Positions 1 through 5,018 of a DNA stretch of 5,756 bases are shown in pieces; within the stretch, counting starts at the first letter, position 1; each line of letters opens with the position of its first letter. The stretch lies in assembly GCA_948496895.1 (NCBI GenBank), contig CAOOJO010000193.1, positions 1 through 5,756 on the forward strand. The letters are read 5' to 3'. Source of the DNA: an uncultured Acetatifactor sp. (GTDB lineage Bacteria; Bacillota; Clostridia; Lachnospirales; Lachnospiraceae). The notes beneath the pieces are model-generated. The model made no database searches and was not told the DNA's origin. It saw nothing but the letters and a program-made list of their open reading frames with translations. The position numbers were made by a program, and so were the translations under genes.

Positions 1-544
1 AATCCGAGGGCAGCCAGGCGATTCCGTATTCCCTGGCCAGGGCCTGTCCGATTTCATTGATTTTCCGCGCATTCTTCAACGGGCTGATGGTCAGCGTGGT
101 AGCAAAGTAGTCGAAGCCGCCCTCTGCCCCCCGTCCCGCCGTCTCCCGCAGGCGCAGGTCATAGCACCGAAAGCATCTCTCTCCGCCCTCCGGGCAGGCC
201 TCCAGCCCTCTGGCCATCTCAAAGAAACGCCCGGGCTCATAGTCCCCCTCCACCAAGTCAATCGGATAGCCCGGGAACGCCCCGCCCTCCTTCCGCTCCT
301 CGTTATAGGCGGCAATCAGCCGCTTCTGCTCCGCCACCCGCTTTTGGTACTCCGGTGCCTCGCAGATATTGGGATTGAAATAGAACACCGTCATCCGGAA
401 ATACCGGCTCAGGTATTCCAGCACATAGCTACTGCATGGCGCGCAGCAGCTGTGCAGGTACAGCGTGGGCGCAGGCCCTCCCGCCGTCTCCTGCAGTCCG
501 TTCAGTATCTTCTCCAGCTCCCTCTGGTAATTCACCTGGTTCAT
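1..544 (-). CDS. queH: Epoxyqueuosine reductase QueH (3' end missing)
   Basis: QueH catalyses the last step of queuosine synthesis, reducing epoxyqueuosine to queuosine in the wobble position of GUN-anticodon tRNAs in the cytoplasm. It is the non-homologous replacement of QueG. The visible 181 residues begin MNQVNYQRELEKIL. They carry the family hallmarks: an HSCCAPC motif at residues 31-37 (adjacent Cys33-Cys34, then Cys37), FYFNPNI at 54-60, the CFRCYDLRL motif with Cys124 and Cys127, and FATTLTISPLKN at 147-158. In this family the cysteines bind an iron-sulfur cluster and metal. The ATG at 544-542 is preceded by GGAGGA (553-558) at an 8-base spacing. The family is usually around 180-230 residues, so only a short C-terminal part should lie outside the window. 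It lies 167 bases downstream of the superoxide dismutase gene on the same strand, with a probable terminator between them. I see no convincing separate promoter. Confidence 0.93.
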   Translation of the reverse strand, partial: MNQVNYQRELEKILNGLQETAGGPAPTLYLHSCCAPCSSYVLEYLSRYFRMTVFYFNPNICEAPEYQKRVAEQKRLIAAYNEERKEGGAFPGYPIDLVEGDYEPGRFFEMARGLEACPEGGERCFRCYDLRLRETAGRGAEGGFDYFATTLTISPLKNARKINEIGQALAREYGIAWLPSD

Positions 545-608
545 CCTTGCCGTCCTCCACTTCCGCTGCCCTTTTCCTACCGCCTCTCGGCCCGGCCTAC
601 TAATCCGC

Positions 609-670
609 AAAAAGGCCCTGCCCGCGGATCCGGCACAGTGGTGCCTGGTATGTCCGCAGCATCAGGGCCT
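609..670 (-). terminator. Nested three-tier hairpin with T-run: terminator of the superoxide dismutase gene or queH attenuator
   Basis: Read on the minus strand, AGGCCCTG (670-663) pairs perfectly with CAGGGCCT (620-613). Inside it GCGGA (657-653) pairs with TCCGC (628-624). Innermost, GGCAC (645-641) pairs with GTGCC (636-632) across a 4-base loop. The outer stem is followed directly by T's: 613-609 is a five-T run on this strand and its first T is the last paired base. A GC-rich stem plus T-run 42 bases after the superoxide dismutase stop codon fits a Rho-independent terminator. The T-run is short and the structure unusually long and tiered, so partial read-through or attenuation before queH is also possible. 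Confidence 0.6.
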
Positions 671-673
671 GTC

Positions 674-689
674 TGTTCCCACGGGAACA
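674..689. repeat. Perfect inverted repeat TGTTCCC-2-GGGAACA
   Basis: TGTTCCCACGGGAACA has 7-base arms around a 2-base centre, lying between the superoxide dismutase stop codon and the nested hairpin. As RNA it could form a 6-bp stem with a 4-base loop, but no T-run follows on the minus strand. It is therefore either an operator-like protein site or an extra 3' structure. The related TTCCCGGGAA palindrome occurs in the leader of the same gene (1383-1392). Confidence 0.5.
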
Positions 690-711
690 TCCTTTCCTTT
701 TATGGCTCAAA

Positions 712-1350
712 TCAGGAATTCGCTCCCACGCAGTCCTCATACCGCTTCCCGGCCTTGCGCCAGTTGATCAGACCGAACCAGGCTTCCACGTAGTCCGCCC
801 TGCGGTTCTGGTACTGCAGATAATAGGCGTGCTCCCACACGTCCACCAGCAGGATCGGCACATAGTCCTCCAGATCCGGCACGTCCTGGTTTGCCGTCTG
901 CACGATGGACAGCCTGCCGTCCTTGTCCGCCACCAGCCAGGCCCAGCCGGAGCCGAACTTGCCCACCGCCGCCTGCTTCATCTGCTCCTTCCACTGCCTG
1001 TAGGAGCCGAAGTCCCGCTCTATGGCCTCCGCCAGGGCTCCGGAAGGCTCCTGCCCCGCAGGCTCCCGCATGGAGTCGAAATACAGCTCGTGGTTGTAGA
1101 CGCCGCCGCCGTTGTTGCGCACCGGTGTCTGTATGGCGGCCGGAAGCGCGCTGATGTCGGACAGCAGCTCCGGCAGGCTCTTTTTCTGCAGCTCCGGATA
1201 GTCCGACAGGGTACTGTTCAGGTTGTCCACATAGGTCTTGTAATGCTTGTCATGGTGGAAGGTCAGCGTCTCCGCGTCCAGCACGGGCACCAGCGCATCG
1301 TACTCATAGGGCAGGGGACGGACTACAAAGGGATAGGTTTCAGCTTTCAT
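712..1350 (-). CDS. sodA: Superoxide dismutase, Mn-type of the Fe/Mn family
   Basis: This enzyme dismutates superoxide to oxygen and hydrogen peroxide in the cytoplasm. The 212-residue protein is full length for the family. The N-terminal hairpin domain has metal ligand His32 in FHHDKHYKTYV, with second-shell His36 and Tyr40. The second ligand is His87 in NNGGGVYNHELYF. The C-terminal domain has FGSGWAWLV (132-140), then ligands Asp170 and His174 in DVWEHAYY. Gln155 in TANQDVP and a glycine rather than glutamine in the NNGGG segment are the arrangement typical of manganese enzymes. That makes Mn or cambialistic use more likely than strict iron use, which is an inference from family rules. The histidine usual in the GGHxNH segment is Val84 here. 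The ATG follows GAGGAAA (1356-1362). Upstream lie a promoter and a leader hairpin, so the gene is probably transcribed alone. No signal peptide is present. Confidence 0.95.
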   Translation of the reverse strand: MKAETYPFVVRPLPYEYDALVPVLDAETLTFHHDKHYKTYVDNLNSTLSDYPELQKKSLPELLSDISALPAAIQTPVRNNGGGVYNHELYFDSMREPAGQEPSGALAEAIERDFGSYRQWKEQMKQAAVGKFGSGWAWLVADKDGRLSIVQTANQDVPDLEDYVPILLVDVWEHAYYLQYQNRRADYVEAWFGLINWRKAGKRYEDCVGANS

Positions 1351-1382
1351 ACGAATTTCCTCACAATCTGCCTTTCAGGCTT

Positions 1383-1406
1383 TTCCCGGGAACGTCATCG
1401 TTCCGG
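1383..1406 (-). promoter_or_regulatory. Leader hairpin and overlapping palindrome upstream of the superoxide dismutase start
   Basis: GGAACG (1389-1394) and CGTTCC (1399-1404) form a perfect 6-bp stem with a TCAT/ATGA loop, extendable by two pairs past one bulged base. It overlaps the 10-base palindrome TTCCCGGGAA (1383-1392). The element lies between the predicted transcription start (about 1420) and the ribosome binding site, so it would be in the mRNA leader. It could stabilise the transcript or bind a regulator. No T-run follows on the minus strand, so it is not a terminator. Confidence 0.4.
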
Positions 1407-1426
1407 AGTTTTGCGTTTCTCTGGAA

Positions 1427-1456
1427 AGTATATGTAAATTTAACCAGATTATTCAA
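1427..1456 (-). promoter_or_regulatory. Predicted sigma-A promoter of the superoxide dismutase gene
   Basis: On the minus strand a TTGAAT -35 box (1456-1451) and a TATACT -10 box (1432-1427) are separated by 18 bases. The -35 matches consensus at 4 of 6 positions and the -10 at 5 of 6. The -35 box overlaps the stop codon of the upstream AraC-family gene (1451-1449), so the gene appears to have its own promoter at the very end of its neighbour. The predicted leader is about 70 bases. Confidence 0.55.
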
Positions 1457-2321
1457 TATCTTCCGAATTCCCTCCATCCGGCCGGGCCCGGCTGCCGCGC
1501 CGCTTCCTGTAGCAGGAAGGGGAGATCCCGGCCTCCTTTCTGAAGAATCCGGAAAAATGGCGGTAGTCCATGAAGCCCAGGCGGCCCGCGATCTCCTGTA
1601 TGGGCATGGCCGTTCGCTCCAGCAGGGACTTGGAAAGCGCCAGCCGCAGGGACAGATAATACCGGTAAGGCGTCATGGCATAAGCCTCCCTGAACAGGTG
1701 GATGGCCCTGGAGCGGGACAGGGGGACGCAGCCCGCGATGTCGTCGATGGTAAGGGGCCGCGACGCGTTCTGTTCTATGAAGTTCTTCATGGCAAGCGCC
1801 CGGGACTGGCCGCAGGCTCTGCTGCCCAAAAAGGCGGAAAGGGCCTGGATATACCGGTGCAGCAGGATCTCCAGCTCACCGCCGGAATGGACGGGCTCCT
1901 TCTCTATGGCATGGTAGATGGCGTAGAGATAGCTGCTGTCCGCAAAGGCTGGAATCTTCAGCACATCCTCCAGCTGATAGTCGGAGATCAGATGCCCCAC
2001 TAGGCTCCCGCCCACGTTGAACCATATCTTCATCCAAGGATCCTCCCCGTCCGAATGGTAATGATGGCATCTCCCCGGCTGCAGGATGTAGGCGTCCCCT
2101 GCCGTGACAGTGACGCTCTCCCCGTCCTGGCGCACATGTCCGGTCCCGGAGATCACATATTCAAAGACATAAAGGTCTCCCCGGGGACGGTATATTTCAT
2201 ATAGCGGGTCAGGATAGGTGATGCCTGCCAGGCCTGGCGCAAAGCTGGCGGAAACCTGTCCCGTAAAGATGGCGTAATCTTCTCCTCTTCCCTGCCGGAA
2301 GACCGGCTGTGTGTCTGGCAT
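1449..2321 (-). CDS. AraC-family transcriptional regulator, divergent from the glycoside hydrolase
   Basis: This is a cytoplasmic DNA-binding regulator, probably sensing a sugar released or imported for the adjacent hydrolase. With the start chosen here the protein has 290 residues. An N-terminal cupin-like sensor domain covers about 49-89, with the pattern YVISGTGHV, then AGDAYILQPGRCHHY. The C-terminal AraC DNA-binding domain has a first helix-turn-helix around 190-211 (LTIDDIAGCVPLSRSRAIHLF). The second is at 237-261, with the family signature IQEIAGRLGF, then YRHFSGFFRKEAGISPSCYR. The start at 2321 has AGGAGAG at a good distance. An alternative ATG at 2363 gives 304 residues and has a stronger AAAGGAGG, but only 4 bases from it. 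The longest reading frame (from 2414) probably begins upstream of the transcription start. Divergent pairing with a hydrolase is the common layout for AraC-type activators of carbohydrate genes. The inducer cannot be read from sequence. Confidence 0.9.
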   Translation of the reverse strand: MPDTQPVFRQGRGEDYAIFTGQVSASFAPGLAGITYPDPLYEIYRPRGDLYVFEYVISGTGHVRQDGESVTVTAGDAYILQPGRCHHYHSDGEDPWMKIWFNVGGSLVGHLISDYQLEDVLKIPAFADSSYLYAIYHAIEKEPVHSGGELEILLHRYIQALSAFLGSRACGQSRALAMKNFIEQNASRPLTIDDIAGCVPLSRSRAIHLFREAYAMTPYRYYLSLRLALSKSLLERTAMPIQEIAGRLGFMDYRHFSGFFRKEAGISPSCYRKRRGSRARPDGGNSEDIE

Positions 2322-2326
2322 GTTCT

Positions 2327-2375
2327 CTCTCCTGGCGGCGCTGCGCCCCTCCTTTTGTCCCATTATACCTCCTTT
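2327..2375 (-). promoter_or_regulatory. Two competing ribosome binding sites for the AraC-family gene
   Basis: AGGAGAG (2333-2327) precedes the ATG at 2321, with 7 bases between GGAG and the start. AAAGGAGG (2375-2368) precedes the ATG at 2363 with only 4 bases between. The first has the better spacing and the second the better Shine-Dalgarno match. The two starts differ by 14 residues in a poorly conserved N-terminal tail, so function is not affected by the choice. Confidence 0.5.
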
Positions 2376-2405
2376 GCCCCCGGAATGGAATCCCTTTAGC
2401 ACTAT

Positions 2406-2411
2406 TTTATA
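2406..2411 (-). promoter_or_regulatory. Possible -10 box of the AraC-family gene
   Basis: On the minus strand TGTATAAA gives a TATAAA -10 box with an upstream TG. No good -35 box exists: the best at a 16-base spacing is ATGGAA, lying in the shared palindrome. Transcription from here would start near 2399, downstream of the ATG at 2414, which supports one of the shorter protein starts. A weak -35 is compatible with activator dependence, but this is a guess. Confidence 0.3.
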
Positions 2412-2425
2412 CATTTACGCAACTA

Positions 2426-2439
2426 TTTTCCATGGAAAA
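2426..2439. promoter_or_regulatory. Perfect 14-bp palindrome in the divergent promoter region: candidate operator
   Basis: TTTTCCATGGAAAA reads identically on both strands. It contains the predicted -35 box of the hydrolase (2433-2438) and lies just upstream of the possible -10 of the regulator, so a bound protein would affect both genes. AraC-type activators often use direct repeats, so a different regulator, such as a LacI- or carbon-control-type protein, could be the ligand. The identity of the binding protein is unknown. Confidence 0.45.
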
Positions 2440-2461
2440 GGAGGCTCCCTGCGATTATACT
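2433..2461 (+). promoter_or_regulatory. Predicted promoter of the glycoside hydrolase
   Basis: TGGAAA (-35, 2433-2438) and TATACT (-10, 2456-2461) are separated by 17 bases. The -10 is near consensus and the -35 matches at 4 of 6 positions. Transcription would start near 2468, exactly at the 10-base palindrome GGCATATGCC (2468-2477), which could be a second operator or a small 5' hairpin. The leader to the start codon is about 53 bases. Confidence 0.5.
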
Positions 2462-2506
2462 ATATATGGCATATGCCGAAAATCTACAGAAAACGCAGGA
2501 AAAGAC

Positions 2507-2513
2507 AGGAGGG
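2507..2513 (+). promoter_or_regulatory. Ribosome binding site deciding the glycoside hydrolase start
   Basis: AGGAGGG lies 7 bases before the ATG at 2521, an ideal arrangement. The reading frame is open back to 2311, but those upstream codons cross the divergent promoter and overlap the regulator gene, so translation from 2521 is by far the better reading. Confidence 0.85.
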
Positions 2514-2520
2514 CCTTACA

Positions 2521-4236
2521 ATGGCACAGACGGCAAGAACAGAGCATCCAAAGCCCCAGATGCAGCGGCAGGGCTGGCAGAACCTCAACGGCGAGTGGGA
2601 TTTCGCCTTTGACTTCGGCTGCAGCGGCGTGGATCGCAGGTTTTATGAAAGGGACGGGCTGGACAGGAAGATCCAGGTTCCGTTCTGTCCGGAGAGCGAC
2701 TTGAGCGGCATCGGGTACAAGGATTTCATACCGGCGGTATGGTATCAGAAAAAGGTGGATCTGACAGGGGAGCAGCTGGCAGGATGCGTGCGCCTGCATT
2801 TCGGCGCGGTGGACTATGAATGCCGCCTTTGGGTGAATGGGCAGGAAGCTGGAACCCACAGGGGCGGATACGTGTCCTTTTGCTTCGACATCACCAAATA
2901 CGCCAAAGAGGGCGTGAACACCCTGACCCTCTACGCCAGGGACGACACCCGCAGCGGCAGGCAGTGCAAGGGGAAGCAGAGCGGCCTCTTCCATTCCCAC
3001 GGCTGCGACTACACCCGCACCACGGGAATCTGGCAGACCGTTTGGCTGGAGTTCCTGCCAAAGGCATATATCGAAAAGGTATACTATTATCCCAATATCG
3101 CGGAGAGCTCCGTCACCGTCCGCGCCGTCACCGTGGGGGAGGGAATCCTCTCTGCGGAGGCCTCCTATGAAGGAAAAGTCTGCGGACAGGCCCAGGCAAA
3201 AGCGACGGCCGGAAACGCCACCCTTCACATCCCCCTCTCCGAGCTGCATCTCTGGGAGGCCGGCGCCGGACGCCTCTACGACCTGAAGCTCTCCTTCGGG
3301 GAGGACAGCGTAAGCAGCTATTTCGGCATGCGGGAGATCCGGCTGGAGGGGGAGCGCGTCCTGATCAACGGCAGATCCGTGTTCCAGAGGCTGGTGCTGG
3401 ATCAGGGCTTCTATCCGGACGGCATCTACACGGCCCCTTCCGACGAGGCGCTGCTGCGGGACATCCGGCTTTCCATGGAGGCCGGCTTCAACGGCGCCAG
3501 GCTCCACCAGAAGATATTCGAGGAGCGTTTCCTCTACCACTGCGACCGGATGGGATATCTGGTGTGGGGGGAGCAGGGGAACTGGGGGCTTGACCTCAGC
3601 AGGCCCGACGGCCTGAAATGCTTCCTGCCGGAGTGGATGGAGGCCCTGGACCGGGACTTCAACCATCCTGCCATCGTGGGCTGGTGCCCCTTCAACGAGA
3701 CCTGGGACTACGAGGGGCGCAGGCAGGACAATGACCTGCTGGCCATGGTCTACCGGATGACAAAGCTGTTCGACACCACCAGGCCCTGCATCGACACCAG
3801 CGGCAACTACCATGTGGTGACGGACATCTACGACATGCACGACTATGAGCAGGATTCGGCCGTGTTCGCCGCCACCTATGCGGAATTCGCAAAGGGAGGG
3901 CTCCTGAAAGACCGCATGGCGGACAGGCAGACTCCTGTGCCGGGCATTCCGGTGTTCATCAGCGAGTACGGCGGGATCAAATGGGACGTGGAAGGGAGCC
4001 TGGCGGACAGCTGGGGCTACGGGGACGGGCCAAAGACAGAGGAGGAATACATCGCCCGCTATCAGGGCCTGACGGACGCCCTGCTGGACAATCCCCACAT
4101 GTTCGGCTTCTGCTATACCCAGCTCTACGACGTGGAGCAGGAGGTCAACGGGCTCTATACCTATGACAGGAAGCCCAAGATGGATATGGAGATCTTCCGG
4201 AAAATCAACAGCAGGAAGGCGGCTATCGAAGATTAA
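2521..4236 (+). CDS. Glycoside hydrolase family 2 enzyme (beta-galactosidase/beta-glucuronidase-like), substrate unknown
   Basis: This is a retaining exo-acting beta-glycosidase of 571 residues with no signal peptide, so it should act in the cytoplasm on imported oligosaccharides or glycosides. Domain order: N-terminal jelly-roll sugar-binding domain (about 15-180, with LNGEWDF at 22-28, RLWVNGQEAGTHRGGY and TTGIWQTVWLE from 167), an Ig-like middle domain (about 180-285), then the catalytic barrel (about 285 to the end). By family rules the acid/base is Glu393 in FNETW and the nucleophile is Glu482 in FISEYGG. The length fits the short three-domain GH2 type; the extra C-terminal domains of LacZ are absent. 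The segment before TYDRKPK (547-553) lacks the Asn-x-Lys carboxylate-binding motif of beta-glucuronidases, which argues against glucuronide substrates. Galactoside, mannoside, arabinoside or other substrates remain open. It is divergent from an AraC-family gene, its probable regulator, and a strong terminator follows 44 bases after the stop. Confidence 0.92.
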   Translation: MAQTARTEHPKPQMQRQGWQNLNGEWDFAFDFGCSGVDRRFYERDGLDRKIQVPFCPESDLSGIGYKDFIPAVWYQKKVDLTGEQLAGCVRLHFGAVDYECRLWVNGQEAGTHRGGYVSFCFDITKYAKEGVNTLTLYARDDTRSGRQCKGKQSGLFHSHGCDYTRTTGIWQTVWLEFLPKAYIEKVYYYPNIAESSVTVRAVTVGEGILSAEASYEGKVCGQAQAKATAGNATLHIPLSELHLWEAGAGRLYDLKLSFGEDSVSSYFGMREIRLEGERVLINGRSVFQRLVLDQGFYPDGIYTAPSDEALLRDIRLSMEAGFNGARLHQKIFEERFLYHCDRMGYLVWGEQGNWGLDLSRPDGLKCFLPEWMEALDRDFNHPAIVGWCPFNETWDYEGRRQDNDLLAMVYRMTKLFDTTRPCIDTSGNYHVVTDIYDMHDYEQDSAVFAATYAEFAKGGLLKDRMADRQTPVPGIPVFISEYGGIKWDVEGSLADSWGYGDGPKTEEEYIARYQGLTDALLDNPHMFGFCYTQLYDVEQEVNGLYTYDRKPKMDMEIFRKINSRKAAIED

Positions 4237-4254
4237 AAGATTTTTCTCTTTCTG

Positions 4255-4283
4255 CTGACATTTTTCGTCCAATCTGTTATAAT
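4255..4283 (+). promoter_or_regulatory. Near-consensus promoter of the coiled-coil gene, embedded in the upstream terminator
   Basis: CTGACA (4255-4260) and TATAAT (4278-4283) are separated by exactly 17 bases, the best promoter match in the window (5 of 6 and 6 of 6). The last three bases of the -10 box are the first bases of the left arm of the terminator hairpin. A start near 4290 would leave most of the left arm's AT-rich half out of the transcript. Confidence 0.75.
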
Positions 4284-4326
4284 ATCCTTACCCGGGGCAG
4301 GGAACGGCCGGGTAAGGATATTTTTT
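4281..4326 (+). terminator. Strong intrinsic terminator with perfect 15-bp arms after the glycoside hydrolase
   Basis: AATATCCTTACCCGG (4281-4295) pairs without mismatch with CCGGGTAAGGATATT (4308-4322) around a 12-base loop. A six-T run (4321-4326) ends the structure. This is a textbook Rho-independent terminator for transcripts coming from the hydrolase. It also forms the leader of the next gene, because that gene's promoter overlaps its left arm and the ribosome binding site begins at 4327, directly after the last T. Confidence 0.88.
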
Positions 4327-4342
4327 AAGGAGGTGAATCATT

Positions 4343-4846
4343 ATGACCAACGAGGAACTGCTGTTAGCCATGTCCGATTTGCTGGATGTAAAACTGAGGG
4401 CAGAGCTGCAGCCCCTGAAAAACGAGCTGCACGAGGAAATCCGGGCCGTCAGGGATGAACTGCACGCCGAGATTCAGGCTGTGAAAAATGAGCTGCATAC
4501 GGAAATCCAGGCTGTGAAAAACGAGCTGCGCCTCGAGATTCGGGCTGCAAAGGATGATTTGCATGCCGAAATCCAGGCTGTCAGGGATGAGCTCCACGCC
4601 GAAATCCAGGCCGTCAGGGATGAGCTGGACGAAAAAATCCAGAGTCTGGACGCACGTGTCCTTCAGCTGCAGCTAAATCAGGATACTGTCATCATACCGA
4701 CGCTGAACGATATCGCGAGCTGCTATACGGATACCTTCAAACGGTACCAGGCTTACGGGGACAAAATGGATTCTGTCTATGAAGACGTGAACCTGCTCAA
4801 AAAAGTAGTGATGGACCACTCGGTAAAGCTCCAGAAGCTGGCCTGA
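4343..4846 (+). CDS. Coiled-coil protein built from 11-residue repeats, function unknown
   Basis: The gene encodes a 167-residue acidic, helical, soluble protein with no signal peptide or membrane segment. I do not recognise a named family. Three parts are visible. The N-terminal cap (1-17) begins MTNEELLLAMSDLLDVK. The central rod (18-105) has eight 11-residue units of the form LHAEIQAVRDE. The C-terminal part (about 106-167) is non-repetitive, contains ASCYTDTFKRYQAYGDKMD, then a second leucine-rich helix ending MDHSVKLQKLA. Hydrophobic residues at unit positions 1, 5 and 8 give the 4-3-4 spacing of hendecad coiled coils, which favour straight or slightly right-handed bundles, so it is probably an oligomer. 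Translation is well supported: AAGGAGGTG (4327-4335) lies 7 bases before the ATG and a near-consensus promoter sits upstream. The non-repeat ends resemble small hypothetical proteins I associate, from memory only, with Lachnospiraceae. No neighbour suggests a role. Confidence 0.85.
   Translation: MTNEELLLAMSDLLDVKLRAELQPLKNELHEEIRAVRDELHAEIQAVKNELHTEIQAVKNELRLEIRAAKDDLHAEIQAVRDELHAEIQAVRDELDEKIQSLDARVLQLQLNQDTVIIPTLNDIASCYTDTFKRYQAYGDKMDSVYEDVNLLKKVVMDHSVKLQKLA
4394..4657 (+). repeat. Eight in-frame 33-base tandem repeats inside the coiled-coil gene
   Basis: Units begin at 4394, 4427, 4460, 4493, 4526, 4559, 4592 and 4625. The first and last are diverged and act as boundaries. The sixth and seventh encode identical peptides and differ at only 4 of 33 bases, and the third and fourth differ by one residue. 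The pattern suggests recent in-frame duplication. Copy number could vary between strains without breaking the frame. Confidence 0.88.
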
Positions 4847-4903
4847 CGCTCCCGACTCTGACGTTTCTTTTCGCAAATCCAACTTTTACATAAGAACCCA
4901 CCG

Positions 4904-4987
4904 TGGCCTGTACGCCGTTCTCTTCCGGAATAAGGAACTGAATTCCAGTTCCTAAGTACAACCACAGAATCCTGCCGGTACAGGCCA
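4904..4987. repeat. Nested inverted-repeat element between convergent genes
   Basis: The outer arms TGGCCTGTAC (4904-4913) and GTACAGGCCA (4978-4987) are perfect 10-base complements. Within them AGGAACTG (4933-4940) and CAGTTCCT (4946-4953) are perfect 8-base complements around a 5-base loop. A short GTTCT/AGAAT pairing may lie between. No T-run follows on either strand, so it is not a standard terminator. It could be a 3'-UTR structure, a small structured RNA or a dispersed palindromic repeat. The remaining spacer (4847-4903 and 4988-5018) shows nothing I can name. Confidence 0.5.
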
Positions 4988-5018
4988 TATCGGGATGATT
5001 TCAAGAACCTGAGCTATC

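Noticed and set aside
545..608. preQ1 riboswitch before queH
   Set aside because: The leader lacks the C-rich loop and A-rich tail of preQ1 aptamers. QueH acts after preQ1 in the pathway, so there is no strong prior for one.
1389..1404. SOS (LexA) box in the superoxide dismutase leader
   Set aside because: The Firmicute SOS box has GAAC and GTTC separated by 4 bases. Here they are 6 apart, and the site lies downstream of the predicted transcription start.
829..1437. 202-codon plus-strand open frame across the superoxide dismutase gene
   Set aside because: It is antisense to a gene with all four metal ligands, shows no domain and lacks a ribosome binding site.
2311..2520. Upstream extension of the hydrolase frame to an ATG at 2311
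   Set aside because: The added 70 residues cross the divergent promoter and overlap the regulator gene, while AGGAGGG sits 7 bases before the ATG at 2521.
2455..4272. 605-codon open frame on the minus strand opposite the hydrolase gene
   Set aside because: It is a shadow of the GC-rich hydrolase gene. It shows no recognisable domain, ends in the divergent promoter region, and the plus-strand frame has clear GH2 motifs, catalytic residues and a ribosome binding site.
4904..4987. Nested inverted repeat as an integron attC site, tRNA or ordinary terminator
   Set aside because: No attC-type core sites, no cloverleaf with anticodon and T-loop, and no T-run on either side.
4777..5004. Two overlapping minus-strand open frames (4777-5004 and 4797-4988) spanning the convergent spacer
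   Set aside because: They overlap each other in different frames and the coding end of the coiled-coil gene, with no clear ribosome binding site. The palindromic element explains the sequence better. Small conserved ORFs cannot be fully excluded without a search.
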